The translations under genes were made by a program, and so were the position numbers. A model generated the notes under the pieces. That model was not told the origin of the DNA. It saw only the letters and a program-made list of their open reading frames with translations, and did not search any database. A stretch of 39,175 nucleotides of DNA from Gammaproteobacteria bacterium (lineage in GTDB: Bacteria > Pseudomonadota > Gammaproteobacteria > GRL18): NCBI GenBank assembly GCA_016744375.1, contig JADGEM010000046.1:1-39175 (forward strand). Reading direction: 5' to 3'. Each line of letters opens with the position of its first letter. Positions within the stretch are counted from its first letter, which is position 1. Positions 1 to 7,399 of the stretch are shown here, piece by piece.

Positions 1-1
1 A

Positions 2-223
2 ATTAATAAATCCATTAAATTATTAAAAAAGGATTTCACAGTCTTAATGGCAATTCCTTATCAAGAGGGAGATGAACAAGATTATTCTCTTCCAATCTCC
101 CGGTATACTGCTCAATTGCTTCGCAAATCTAAAAATACAACCAGACTTTATATCAAATTAAAGCATGAGTTGTCTCAAAAAGCATATAAAACTACCCAGC
201 AGCATGCAAAGTTAGAGGGTTAG
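2..223 (+). CDS. C-terminal end of an unrecognised protein (partial)
   Basis: An open frame enters from the left edge and stops at TAG 221-223, giving 73 residues that are rich in Lys and Gln near the end (for example LKHELSQKAYKTTQQHAK). The start lies outside the window. I do not recognise the family. No signal or membrane segment is seen in the visible part. The next gene begins about 140 bp downstream beyond a perfect inverted repeat, so this is probably the end of a transcription unit. Codon use looks like that of the neighbours. Confidence 0.55.
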   Translation: MNKSIKLLKKDFTVLMAIPYQEGDEQDYSLPISRYTAQLLRKSKNTTRLYIKLKHELSQKAYKTTQQHAKLEG

Positions 224-251
224 TCATATTCATTAATTAATGAATAATTTT

Positions 252-308
252 TTGAAGCTTTCGTATACATGAAATATATAAAGAAATTAAACAAAACGAA
301 AGCTTCAA
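252..308. promoter_or_regulatory. 13-bp perfect inverted repeat upstream of bacteriohemerythrin
   Basis: The arms TTGAAGCTTTCGT (252-264) and ACGAAAGCTTCAA (296-308) are exact reverse complements separated by 31 AT-rich bases. There is no T-run after the right arm, and the spacer is long for an intrinsic terminator. A paired operator, or a long mRNA hairpin ahead of the hemerythrin gene, are the alternatives. Confidence 0.5.
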
Positions 309-366
309 TTAAAAACTGTTACTTCAAACATTAACTGAATTATTAACGATTAAGGTGAGAGAAAGT

Positions 367-819
367 ATGGACTTTTTTGAATGGACAAGTGAATTTGAAC
401 TAGGTATCCCTGTTATCGACACTCAGCATAAACGAATTGCAGATTATATTAATAAACTACATACTGCTATAGAAAATAGCAATGAAGAATTAATGAAAGA
501 AGTTGCAGAAAGTGTTGTTAATTATACTTGCGAGCATTTTGCATATGAAGAAGCACTTTTGAATAAATCAGATTATATTCTTACTGAACCTCATATTATC
601 GTTCATAATAACTTTAAAGCGTCAGCAGCAAAAATGAGAGATGAGGTTTGTAATGGTGATAATATTATACCTGCTGCAAAAAAAATGCGCTCTACTTTAA
701 CTATTTGGCTTGGTTCTCACATAAAAAAAGAAGATGCTGACTGGGCTGAATCAGTAGGTCATCTATTTAAAAAGAAATCATTTCTTGGAAGTGTATTTAA
801 TTTTTTCTCAAAAGGATAA
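367..819 (+). CDS. bacteriohemerythrin
   Basis: This is a single-domain hemerythrin of 150 residues, a soluble four-helix bundle that binds O2 at a non-heme di-iron site. The iron ligands are visible in family order: His21 (IDTQH), His57 and Glu61 (HFAYE), His76 and His80 (HIIVH), and His118 with Asp123 (HIKKEDADW). The N-terminus MDFFEWTSEFELGIPVID is the standard family start, and an AAGGTGAG ribosome-binding site lies at a good distance from ATG 367. An in-frame GTG at 355 overlaps that site and is unlikely to be used. Such proteins store or deliver oxygen, or signal its level. The gene stands alone on its strand between hairpins. Family assignment is secure; the physiological role is inferred. 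Confidence 0.93.
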   Translation: MDFFEWTSEFELGIPVIDTQHKRIADYINKLHTAIENSNEELMKEVAESVVNYTCEHFAYEEALLNKSDYILTEPHIIVHNNFKASAAKMRDEVCNGDNIIPAAKKMRSTLTIWLGSHIKKEDADWAESVGHLFKKKSFLGSVFNFFSKG

Positions 820-1017
820 ATAACAGACTTGATAGACTTTTAGTGCCTTTTTTTAAAACTTTACAGTTTATTGAATCTGTAATTATTATACTTTTTGAAG
901 TACTTCAGGGGCTAAAATATTATGTAGTATAGTTTACTAGAGATATATCATCATCCTCTAGTATGCATTGCAATTTCTAGAAATCTTACATAATTTTCTA
1001 AATGCAATAATGGTTTT

Positions 1018-1050
1018 ATATCATCTTTCCCTTTTTTAGAAAGATGATAT
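1018..1050. promoter_or_regulatory. 12-bp perfect hairpin upstream of the CZB gene
   Basis: The arms ATATCATCTTTC (1018-1029) and GAAAGATGATAT (1039-1050) pair exactly around a 9-base T-rich loop. It lies in the otherwise featureless 820-1112 gap, about 60 bp before the CZB start. No T-run follows on the plus strand, so an operator or leader hairpin is as likely as a terminator. Confidence 0.45.
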
Positions 1051-1112
1051 CTCTAAGTTTTAGATGTATAGCAAAAGAATACGATATCATTTGTATAAAA
1101 GAGGATAAGCAG

Positions 1113-1562
1113 ATGGAAAAAAAAGATATTTTAGAGCAACTGCGCCGTGCTAAATCAGCCCATATTAAATGGCGTGCCTATGCACAAGCACTTGTTTCTA
1201 GACTGCCGGTAGAAAAAGATCAAGTGCCAGTGATACATACGGATTGTGCATTTGGAAAATGGTACTATGGATCTGGTCAACAGATATCTCATTTAAAATC
1301 TTATAATGCAGTCGGCACACCACATGAAATGCTTCATCAGATTTATATAGAAATATTCAAGCTTCTTTTTGGTGAAGATGAACGTTCTGCATTTCAAAAG
1401 ATTTTTGGCTCTAAAAGCAAAATAAAAAGTGAAAATCAAAAGAAAGCTAAAGCTTTACTGCAGGACTTAATCTCTATTTCAGGAACTTTATTGGAGGCAA
1501 TTAATCTTCTTGAAAGTGAAGTGAAAGATACCTCTCAAAATGATTTGTCAAATATTTCATAA
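1113..1562 (+). CDS. stand-alone CZB (chemoreceptor zinc-binding) domain protein
   Basis: The 149-residue product consists almost entirely of a CZB domain, a four-helix zinc-binding fold usually attached to chemoreceptors or diguanylate cyclases. The expected ligands are present: His17 (AHIKW), Cys45 in the signature CAFGKWYYG, and His71 and His75 (PHEMLH). The start at 1113 is chosen because GAGGATAA precedes it and the domain begins at once. An upstream in-frame ATG at 1044 falls inside a hairpin and would add residues unlike the family. There is no membrane segment and no output domain, so it must act through a partner, perhaps sensing zinc or an oxidant such as HOCl through the zinc-cysteine. 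A strong hairpin follows the stop codon. Confidence 0.88.
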   Translation: MEKKDILEQLRRAKSAHIKWRAYAQALVSRLPVEKDQVPVIHTDCAFGKWYYGSGQQISHLKSYNAVGTPHEMLHQIYIEIFKLLFGEDERSAFQKIFGSKSKIKSENQKKAKALLQDLISISGTLLEAINLLESEVKDTSQNDLSNIS

Positions 1563-1583
1563 GATTTGAATGAGGTCAGCTAA

Positions 1584-1626
1584 TGAATGCCTCAGATAAC
1601 AGCTTTGTTGCTATCTGAGGCATTCA
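1584..1626. terminator. strong hairpin after the CZB gene
   Basis: The arms TGAATGCCTCAGATA (1584-1598) and TATCTGAGGCATTCA (1612-1626) form a 15-bp perfect stem with a 13-base loop, 20 bases after the CZB stop. It lies between genes that converge. No clear T-tract follows, so termination is likely but not certain. Confidence 0.55.
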
Positions 1627-1728
1627 AATGGTCACGATTTGAATTATTAATTACACCAGCCATATCAACAGATACAAAGGAAATTTTGTCATTTGATGCT
1701 TGGGTTCTATTTTTTCCTTGTTATATGA

Positions 1729-2163
1729 TTATTGATACTTCCGCCTATTGTGCTCAAGCCAACCATCAATATGCTTACCTCTTGGATCATGGTGTGTCCA
1801 ATGGACGACACCTCCTTTAGAATTCCATTCATACTCACCATAAAATTGCACTGAATCTCCATTTTTTAAACTATTTATTCTTGGAGCCAAATCAATGTTA
1901 TGTGCAACTAGCACTGTTTTACCTGAGGATAAACGTAAAATAAATCGTTGATGACGAGTACCTTTAGTGTCATCACTTAGAATATGACTCACCTTGCCTG
2001 ATCCTCTGACTTGTATATCACTTAATCGGTTTTGATAGGCATCTGAAATCGCTTGACTGCTAGTTATGCCTTCCTCTGAAGATGAGGAAACAATATCGGG
2101 ATTATTTTGTAAATACCCATAACCCCCGAAGCCGATTAATAGCACAATTATTAGTTTTTTCAT
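1729..2163 (-). CDS. DUF3465 family exported protein
   Basis: The product is 144 residues with an N-terminal hydrophobic segment (KLIIVLLIGFGGYGYL) that acts as a signal or anchor. Residues from about 50 match the DUF3465 pattern: GSGKVSHILSDDTKG, then RHQRFILRLSSGKTVLVAHN, then LAPRI, then GDSVQFYGEYEW, then GGVVHWTHHDPRG. This looks like a small OB-type beta-barrel, and the family has no established function. A periplasmic location is inferred. The gene converges on the CZB gene and shares the hairpin at 1584-1626 with it. Confidence 0.85.
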   Translation of the reverse strand: MKKLIIVLLIGFGGYGYLQNNPDIVSSSSEEGITSSQAISDAYQNRLSDIQVRGSGKVSHILSDDTKGTRHQRFILRLSSGKTVLVAHNIDLAPRINSLKNGDSVQFYGEYEWNSKGGVVHWTHHDPRGKHIDGWLEHNRRKYQ

Positions 2164-2342
2164 TTAATGCTCAATTTTTCCATTTCTCATATAGTCAGCT
2201 ATGAGACACCCGCATTTTTAGCCGCATTGGTTCTACCGCCCCGCATTCATATCATCAATGCTACAGGGTTCTAGCTCCTAATTCACCTTTTCATACTTCC
2301 GTAACCGCTATTTCTTGCCCAGGTAAACAAATAGCCTCTTTT

Positions 2343-2582
2343 TTATTGTCCATATTCCTGGTATGCTTTTGAGCCGCCCAGAATTAATGCTCCCAGGCCT
2401 GCGCCAATTAATGTAGATTTACGGCTATCGCCAATAACCACTCCGGCAGCAGCACCTCCAACAGCGCCTATTGCGGCACTTTTTGTAATTTCAATACCTT
2501 TATTATTCGTTGTTGTATTATAGGGATTGCTTGAACATCCTGAGATTAATATAAAAATAAAAATAGCAGTCAGGCTTTTCAT
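2343..2582 (-). CDS. small glycine-zipper lipoprotein
   Basis: A 79-residue precursor begins MKSLTAIFIFILISGCSS: a short signal peptide with a lipobox (LISG|C), so the mature protein should start at Cys16 and be lipid-anchored. The mature part carries a glycine-zipper segment (AAIGAVGGAAAGVVIG, then LIGAGLGALILGG), typical of small OsmB/YMGG-type outer-membrane lipoproteins. An aspartate is not found right after the cysteine, so outer-membrane sorting is expected. The gene is divergent from the LemA-like gene. Function is not assigned. Confidence 0.85.
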   Translation of the reverse strand: MKSLTAIFIFILISGCSSNPYNTTTNNKGIEITKSAAIGAVGGAAAGVVIGDSRKSTLIGAGLGALILGGSKAYQEYGQ

Positions 2583-2665
2583 CGTTATTTCTCCTTAGTT
2601 AGCTTATAACCCATTGTACGAATCTCTATATGAACAAGACATGAATCCTGTTAACTATTTTTTGT

Positions 2666-2671
2666 TATAAT
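2666..2671 (+). promoter_or_regulatory. candidate -10 box of the LemA-like gene
   Basis: TATAAT at 2666-2671 lies 34 bp before ATG 2706. I see no good -35 at 16-18 bp spacing, so the promoter is only tentative. Confidence 0.4.
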
Positions 2672-2705
2672 ATTTGTTTTATCCTATGTTTTCGGGTGTA
2701 AACTT

Positions 2706-3026
2706 ATGAAGTTAAAGTTAATGATTTCAGGAACACTGGTGATGATGGTGGCTTTTGCAGGTATCAGTTATCTATTCACTCAGAAACAACTCATTTCAAT
2801 GCAAAAAAAAATTGACAACAACTGGCAGAACATTGAAATTTTACTTGCTCAGGAAAAACAGACTGGAACGAACAAGCAATTAGATGTTGCAGGCACTCAG
2901 TATAATCGCCTGGTTGAAAACTATAATGCCAGTATTAAGCGTTTTCCGGGGAGTTATATTGCTAAGAAAAACGATATGCATTCACGAGTGTACTTTATAC
3001 CCCACAAAGAGAAAAAACAGCAATAA
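2706..3026 (+). CDS. very short LemA-like protein
   Basis: The 106-residue protein has one N-terminal membrane helix (about residues 5-24), then elements from both ends of the LemA family. These are a first-helix motif (KKIDNNWQNIEILL) and the conserved AxTQYNRLVENYNASIKRFPG segment followed by a short tail ending in VYFIPHKEKKQQ. Typical LemA proteins are about 180-200 residues, with a long helical hairpin between these elements. Here that middle part is reduced to about 15 residues (AQEKQTGTNKQLDV). The frame is intact, with no sign of a frameshift. It ends 3 bp before the stop codon of the convergent hemerythrin gene. The assignment rests on the motif at residues 57-80. Confidence 0.6.
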   Translation: MKLKLMISGTLVMMVAFAGISYLFTQKQLISMQKKIDNNWQNIEILLAQEKQTGTNKQLDVAGTQYNRLVENYNASIKRFPGSYIAKKNDMHSRVYFIPHKEKKQQ

Positions 3027-3029
3027 TAA

Positions 3030-3497
3030 TCAAACAGAATCAGTACTGCGGTAATCCTGACTAGTCTGAAGGATCCGGTTGAGTTCATCCTGAGTCATGG
3101 CTTCTTCTAATAAGGGAAAAAGTTGCCTCTCTTCTGTTCGAGTATGTTTTTTAAGCAATGTGCCAAACTCTTTAAGGACCTCATAGTTTCCCTTTTTCAT
3201 CTGTTCATAGTACTCATCCATTGTCCGGTGTTCCTGCTGCAGGGACAGACAAAGACGGGCCAATTCTCCCGACTGAATACTTTCATCTGCACTGCCTATA
3301 TAGCGTTTAAAAATACTGTCTTCTTCTATTTTAAAGTGAACTTTCCAGACACCTGGATAGTCATAAACAATTTCCCGGCATAGTTTTTTAACCGCAGCAG
3401 CATCCTGTGCATCACTGGTTTTAATAGCTTTTTGTGCCAAAGTCAGTGATTGATGATGTTCACGGGATAAGCTTTGTAATTGTTCAATACGTTTCAT
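3030..3497 (-). CDS. hemerythrin HHE cation-binding protein
   Basis: From MKRIEQLQSLSREHH the product is 155 residues, with the HHE-type spacing of di-iron ligands: His in SREHH, HFKIEEDSIF (H-x3-E), QQEHRTMDEYY and KKHTRTEERQLFPLLEE. This is the soluble helical-bundle domain of the hemerythrin superfamily, linked to oxygen, NO or iron stress. The start at 3497 matches the usual family N-terminus. The frame extends to an ATG at 3569, which would add 24 hydrophobic residues (FLLRHLELIYF), and I cannot exclude it. It is the second hemerythrin-type gene within 3 kb but of a different subfamily from the first. Confidence 0.85.
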   Translation of the reverse strand: MKRIEQLQSLSREHHQSLTLAQKAIKTSDAQDAAAVKKLCREIVYDYPGVWKVHFKIEEDSIFKRYIGSADESIQSGELARLCLSLQQEHRTMDEYYEQMKKGNYEVLKEFGTLLKKHTRTEERQLFPLLEEAMTQDELNRILQTSQDYRSTDSV

Positions 3498-3674
3498 ATA
3501 ATTTTTAAAGTAAATGAGTTCAAGATGCCTTAGTAAAAACAGGAGAGGATTTAGTATACTCTTTATCATTCACATCGTCATTCCAAACGGAACTGATGCT
3601 AGCGTTGGTCTTATCAGGATCAACCAAGAATCTTGGTAAATCTGGAGTTATGAGGGAAGAACACGCGTGGGGAC

Positions 3675-3703
3675 TTCATTCATCCTGAGCGATGTTGTAT
3701 AAT
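3675..3703 (+). promoter_or_regulatory. probable promoter of the 61-residue protein gene
   Basis: A perfect TATAAT is at 3698-3703, with a weak -35 (TTCATT, 3675-3680) at 17-bp spacing. The predicted start of transcription is near 3710. This lies after the upstream ATG at 3706 and before ATG 3736, so it decides the start codon of the gene. Confidence 0.5.
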
Positions 3704-3735
3704 ATATGACCAGTATAACCAAAAAGAACCAATTT

Positions 3736-3921
3736 ATGGATCATCCCAAATTAGCTGAATATCTTGAAATTCTATGTCAAAGTGGTTGTGAAGCCGTTAA
3801 TGCTACGATTACAGCCATGGAGAATAATCAGTCCATCAGTGCTATTCATGACTTGTCAGCAGATGAACGCGATATTGTTCTACAGGAATTAAAAGCCATT
3901 ATGTCTGTTTATAAGCATTAA
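3736..3921 (+). CDS. small conserved-looking protein of unknown function
   Basis: A 61-residue acidic protein with predicted helices: MDHPKLAEYLEILCQSGC, then AVNATITAME, then LSADERDIVLQELKAIMS. No membrane segment or signal is seen. The in-frame ATG at 3706 overlaps the TATAAT promoter element, so ATG 3736 is preferred. It lies just upstream of pilU in the same direction, but pilU appears to have its own promoter. I do not recognise a function. Confidence 0.6.
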   Translation: MDHPKLAEYLEILCQSGCEAVNATITAMENNQSISAIHDLSADERDIVLQELKAIMSVYKH

Positions 3922-3977
3922 CTGTTTCACATCTTAGCCTAACTCTCTCTGTCCTACCTATATTTATTGCGCTTCGT

Positions 3978-4013
3978 TGCTATAATTATTGTTATAGTCA
4001 TTAACAATAATTA
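3978..4013 (+). promoter_or_regulatory. extended -10 promoter and leader hairpin of pilU
   Basis: TGCTATAAT (3978-3986) is an extended -10. Directly overlapping it is a 12-bp perfect inverted repeat: TAATTATTGTTA (3983-3994) and TAACAATAATTA (4002-4013) with a 7-base loop. An operator over the start site, or a 5'-leader hairpin, would both fit. ATG 4038 follows. Confidence 0.5.
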
Positions 4014-4037
4014 ACCTAACCAACTTGAAGGCAAACT

Positions 4038-5135
4038 ATGGATATCACCAAATTCCTACAACTAATGGTTGAAGAAGAAGCCTCTGATATTTTCTTCAGC
4101 ACGCACGCCTCTGTCTCAATGAAAGTCATGGGGAAAATTCGCCCTGTGAGTAAACAGGCACTGACGTCATCTCAAGTAGAAGCCATTTTGTCCAAATTGG
4201 TTGATGAGGAACAATTACAGGAATTCCATGACACTCTAGAGTTAAACTTTGCCATTTCAGTACATGATGTCGGTCGTTTTCGTGCTAATGCATTCCGCCA
4301 ACGGGGAGATATTGCCATGGTTATTCGGCATATTAAAACTGATATCCCTAAGTGTGAAGAGTTGCATTTACCCACAACATTAAATGAGCTGGTTGCACAT
4401 AAAAATGGACTGATCATGGTTGTTGGTGCCACGGGCTCAGGTAAATCAACCACATTAGCCGCGATGATTGGGCATCGTAATACCAATATTGGCGGTCACA
4501 TCCTCACAATTGAAGATCCAGTTGAATTCATCCACTCACATAAAAAAGCCATTGTGAATCAAAGAGAAGTTGGTCTGGACACTCTGAGCTATGAAAATGC
4601 ATTAAAGAATGCCATGCGTGAAGCTCCTGATGTCATTTTAATTGGTGAGGTCCGGGATTCTAATACCATGGAACATGCTATGGCTTATGCCGATACGGGC
4701 CATCTTTGTTTAACCACTCTGCACGCCAGTAATGCCATTCAGGCTCTGGATAGAATCTTTAACTTTTTTCCTAAAAATGCTCATCGCCAGTTATCTGAAG
4801 ATTTATCACGTAACTTAAGAGCCATCGTTTCGCAACGCTTAATCCCGGGACAGGATGGCAGTCTGTATCCTGCCGTTGAAGTGCTGATTAACACACCCTA
4901 TGTGACAGAAATCTTACAGCAGGGTAAATTGGAAAAGCTATCTGAAGCAATGGAACAGGGCACAAAATATGGTATGGCAACTTTTGATGAAGTACTCTAT
5001 AAGATGTATAAGGCTGGTACCATCGATGTGAAAACAGCCCTGGAATATGCTGATTCATACAATAATCTACAGCTGAAAATCCGTATGAGTGATGGCAGTG
5101 CTGGAGATGAGGTCTTTACTGATATTGAGTTTTAG
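4038..5135 (+). CDS. pilU: type IV pilus retraction ATPase PilU
   Basis: A 365-residue secretion ATPase of the PilT/PilU class, the hexameric motor that works at the inner membrane to retract type IV pili. It has a PAS-like N-domain followed by a RecA-like domain. That domain carries Walker A GATGSGKST (residues 130-138), an Asp box (LTIEDPVEF), Walker B region VILIGEVRD and a His box (HLCLTTLHA). The N-terminus MDITKFLQLMVEEEASDIFF and the tail past residue 345 are closer to PilU than PilT. No pilT gene is visible here; in many gammaproteobacteria the two are adjacent, so pilT must be elsewhere. The last 20 bp overlap the convergent cysQ gene. Confidence 0.92.
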   Translation: MDITKFLQLMVEEEASDIFFSTHASVSMKVMGKIRPVSKQALTSSQVEAILSKLVDEEQLQEFHDTLELNFAISVHDVGRFRANAFRQRGDIAMVIRHIKTDIPKCEELHLPTTLNELVAHKNGLIMVVGATGSGKSTTLAAMIGHRNTNIGGHILTIEDPVEFIHSHKKAIVNQREVGLDTLSYENALKNAMREAPDVILIGEVRDSNTMEHAMAYADTGHLCLTTLHASNAIQALDRIFNFFPKNAHRQLSEDLSRNLRAIVSQRLIPGQDGSLYPAVEVLINTPYVTEILQQGKLEKLSEAMEQGTKYGMATFDEVLYKMYKAGTIDVKTALEYADSYNNLQLKIRMSDGSAGDEVFTDIEF

Positions 5136-6021
5136 GCGCAAGAAACAGACTCCAGCAAATTGATGTGTCACCAAAGACAAAGAAATCCGGATTGAGTAAT
5201 GATTCTTTGGTATTATACATCATAGGCTGCATCTCTGTATTTGTGAGCATACCACCCGCTTCTTCAACAATGCATTGTGCCGCAGCGGTATCCCACTCAG
5301 AAGTAGGTCCCAGCCGAGCATAGATATCAGCCTCACCATCAGCAATCATACAGGATTTTAGCGAACTGCCCATATATTTCATTTCATAACCGCTGAACTC
5401 GACAGAGAGGTTATCTAAAAAAACTTGCAATGCCTCACAGCGTGAAGAATGCGTTCCCGCCACAACGATTTTTCTATTCGCATCTCCGGGACAGCGCGCG
5501 CAAACCTGAATTGGCCGTGCTTCATTTACATCATTTAAAAAGAAAGCACCACTCCCCTTGCAGGCATAATAACCCTGTTTTTTTACCGGACTGTAAATTA
5601 CTCCGATTACAGGACGATGGCGATAAATAAGTGCAATATTAACGCTGAATTCACCTGTTTTCTGAATAAAAGCCCGGGTACCATCCAGAGGATCAATCAG
5701 CCAGTAGATTTCCCAGTCACGACGAATTTCATAGGGAATTTCATCCGACTCCTCAGATAAGACAGGAATTTCCGGAGTCAGTTCAGAAAGTGTTTTTACA
5801 ATTAAATCATTAGCGGCCATATCCGCATTGGTGACCGGAGTGTTATCTTTTTTGTTTTGAATATGAAAGTCAGTCTGATAGATTTCCATAATTATCTCAC
5901 CCGCCTGACGTGATAATTCAATCGTTTCAGGCAAGACTCGGCGCAGCTCTGCTTTCACAGAATCCGGTAATTCTTGTTCTTCTACTAAACCAGGCGTTGA
6001 ATTGGTATCAGTTGAATGCAT
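5116..6021 (-). CDS. cysQ: 3'(2'),5'-bisphosphate nucleotidase CysQ
   Basis: A 301-residue member of the inositol-monophosphatase-like Mg2+/Li+-sensitive phosphatases. It hydrolyses the sulfate-assimilation by-product PAP to AMP. The metal-site motifs are clear: NADMAAND, SEESDEIPYE, WLIDPLDGTRAF and the C-terminal SEWDTAAAQCIVEEAGG. The N-terminus carries about 25 extra residues before the family start (VLPETIELSRQAGEII), so an internal start is possible, but no strong alternative site is seen. It lies upstream of no other minus-strand gene, overlaps pilU tail to tail, and is followed on its 5' side by nudE in the same direction (30 bp gap), a pairing common in gammaproteobacteria. Confidence 0.92.
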   Translation of the reverse strand: MHSTDTNSTPGLVEEQELPDSVKAELRRVLPETIELSRQAGEIIMEIYQTDFHIQNKKDNTPVTNADMAANDLIVKTLSELTPEIPVLSEESDEIPYEIRRDWEIYWLIDPLDGTRAFIQKTGEFSVNIALIYRHRPVIGVIYSPVKKQGYYACKGSGAFFLNDVNEARPIQVCARCPGDANRKIVVAGTHSSRCEALQVFLDNLSVEFSGYEMKYMGSSLKSCMIADGEADIYARLGPTSEWDTAAAQCIVEEAGGMLTNTEMQPMMYNTKESLLNPDFFVFGDTSICWSLFLAPKTQYQ

Positions 6022-6051
6022 GTCATCCCTTATGTTGTACGTATTATAGGC

Positions 6052-6645
6052 CTATTTATTCTCTAACTGACGCTGTTCAAGTAATGATTTAACAATATAA
6101 GCAGCAGCAATGGTTCTTGCTTCTGTTACATCGCTTCGCATGGATAACTCCTGAATATTCTCCAGCTTCCATTCAAGCACTTCCAGAGGCTCCGGCTCGT
6201 CGCCTTCCAGTGTAGCAGGATATAAATCTTCTGCCAATACGACATGGGTCAGGTGCCCCATATAACCGGGAGCAAGAGTCATTGATTTGATTAAGGTGAG
6301 CTTTCTGGCGGCATAACCTACTTCTTCCTGCAGCTCCCTATTAGCCGCTTCTTCAATCGGTTCATCATTTTCAATTCGACCCTTTGGAAACATCAGTTCA
6401 TAACCTTCCACACCCGCGCCATATTCTCTGACCATCAAAAAGGTTTCATCATCCAGCAGCGCAACCACAAGAACACCACCTCGACTGGAGCCTTTTAAAC
6501 GTTCATAGACAACTTCTTCACCATTACTAAAAGTAATATCCAGCTGCTCAATGCGGAACAGGCGGCTTTGAGCAACCACTTTACACTCAGTGATTACCGG
6601 TGTATTTAATATGATTGATTCCGGAGTAGATAATTTCTTTGACAC
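6052..6645 (-). CDS. nudE: Nudix hydrolase NudE (ADP-ribose and related compounds)
   Basis: The 197-residue product has a complete Nudix box (G-x5-E-x7-REUxEExGU) starting at GRIENDE and ending QEEVGY. Flanking residues MTLAPGYMGHLTHVVLAEDLYP are typical of NudE, which cleaves ADP-ribose, NADH and Ap3A. It is cytoplasmic. It is transcribed with cysQ and divergently from yrfG, an arrangement known from other gammaproteobacteria. The start at 6645 gives the usual length. Confidence 0.9.
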   Translation of the reverse strand: MSKKLSTPESIILNTPVITECKVVAQSRLFRIEQLDITFSNGEEVVYERLKGSSRGGVLVVALLDDETFLMVREYGAGVEGYELMFPKGRIENDEPIEEAANRELQEEVGYAARKLTLIKSMTLAPGYMGHLTHVVLAEDLYPATLEGDEPEPLEVLEWKLENIQELSMRSDVTEARTIAAAYIVKSLLEQRQLENK

Positions 6646-6669
6646 AAAACAGCCCTAATTTATTAAAGT

Positions 6670-6678
6670 TGCTATAAT
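6670..6678 (+). promoter_or_regulatory. extended -10 promoter of yrfG
   Basis: TGCTATAAT (6670-6678) in the 72-bp divergent nudE/yrfG spacer would start transcription near 6685. The AGAAGG ribosome-binding site at 6705-6710 follows. Confidence 0.5.
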
Positions 6679-6717
6679 AACAGTTTTCTTGAACATAAAA
6701 AAATAGAAGGCAAATCC

Positions 6718-7368
6718 TTGTTAGACTGGAATGAGATAGACACGGTGTTACTTGATATGGACGGCACACTGCTGGATCTTCATTTTGACAATCATTGCTG
6801 GCTGGAACACGTCCCTCAACGCTATGCGGAAAAGCATAAGCTCTCTCTTCAGGAAGCACGTGATAAGTTGATCCCTCTTTTTAAGTCCATTGAGGGGACC
6901 ATTAACTGGTATTGTGTTGATTACTGGACGAAAGAACTTGGGCTGGATATTGCTTTACTCAAAGAAGAGATCAAACACCTGATTCAAGTACATCCATTCG
7001 TCATCGAGTTTTTAGAAAACCTGGCCAATGCCGGAAAACGTCGGGTACTGGTTACCAATGCACATCAAAAAAGTCTTGAGCTGAAAATGAACAACACACC
7101 ATTAGCCGGATTGCTGGATCATATTATCACTGCCCACCAATTGGGTATACCCAAAGAAGAGACGGTATTCTGGGATAAGCTTAAAACCCTGGAAAACTAC
7201 GATCCTCAAAGAACTTTACTCATTGATGACAACCTGGTGGCACTCAATTCAGCCAAAGAATATGGTATCAAACATTTACTGGCCATCTATAAACCGGATA
7301 GCCGAGCCGACCTGAAAGATGTGGGGGCCTTTGAGGCCATCCATTCTTTTGAGGAAATTATGCCTTAA
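6718..7368 (+). CDS. yrfG: GMP/IMP nucleotidase YrfG (HAD superfamily)
   Basis: A 216-residue HAD hydrolase. Motif I is VLLDMDGTLLDL near the N-terminus, motif II is VLVTNAHQKS, and the acidic motif is LLIDDNLVAL. The sequence after motif I (HFDNHCWLEHVPQRYA) is characteristic of YrfG, which dephosphorylates purine mononucleotides. The gene uses a TTG start: AGAAGG sits 7 bases before TTG 6718, and the protein then begins directly with MLDWNEIDTVLLD as in the family. No better ATG precedes motif I. It ends 31 bp before the convergent DUF3392 gene. Confidence 0.9.
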   Translation: MLDWNEIDTVLLDMDGTLLDLHFDNHCWLEHVPQRYAEKHKLSLQEARDKLIPLFKSIEGTINWYCVDYWTKELGLDIALLKEEIKHLIQVHPFVIEFLENLANAGKRRVLVTNAHQKSLELKMNNTPLAGLLDHIITAHQLGIPKEETVFWDKLKTLENYDPQRTLLIDDNLVALNSAKEYGIKHLLAIYKPDSRADLKDVGAFEAIHSFEEIMP

Positions 7369-7399
7369 CTATACTTCCCGAAAATAAAGAACCGAGCTC

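Noticed and set aside
1587..1820. 77-residue plus-strand ORF after the CZB gene
   Set aside because: It begins inside the strong hairpin and lies opposite the well-supported DUF3465 gene; no family features.
2307..2340. Intrinsic terminator GCTATTT/AAATAGC followed by a T-run
   Set aside because: It points along the plus strand, where no gene ends upstream; for the minus-strand lipoprotein it lacks a T-run. The stem is only 7 bp.
3623..3637. Small palindrome ACCAAG-AAT-CTTGGT as an operator
   Set aside because: Six-base arms are expected by chance at this scale, and no nearby promoter element links to it.
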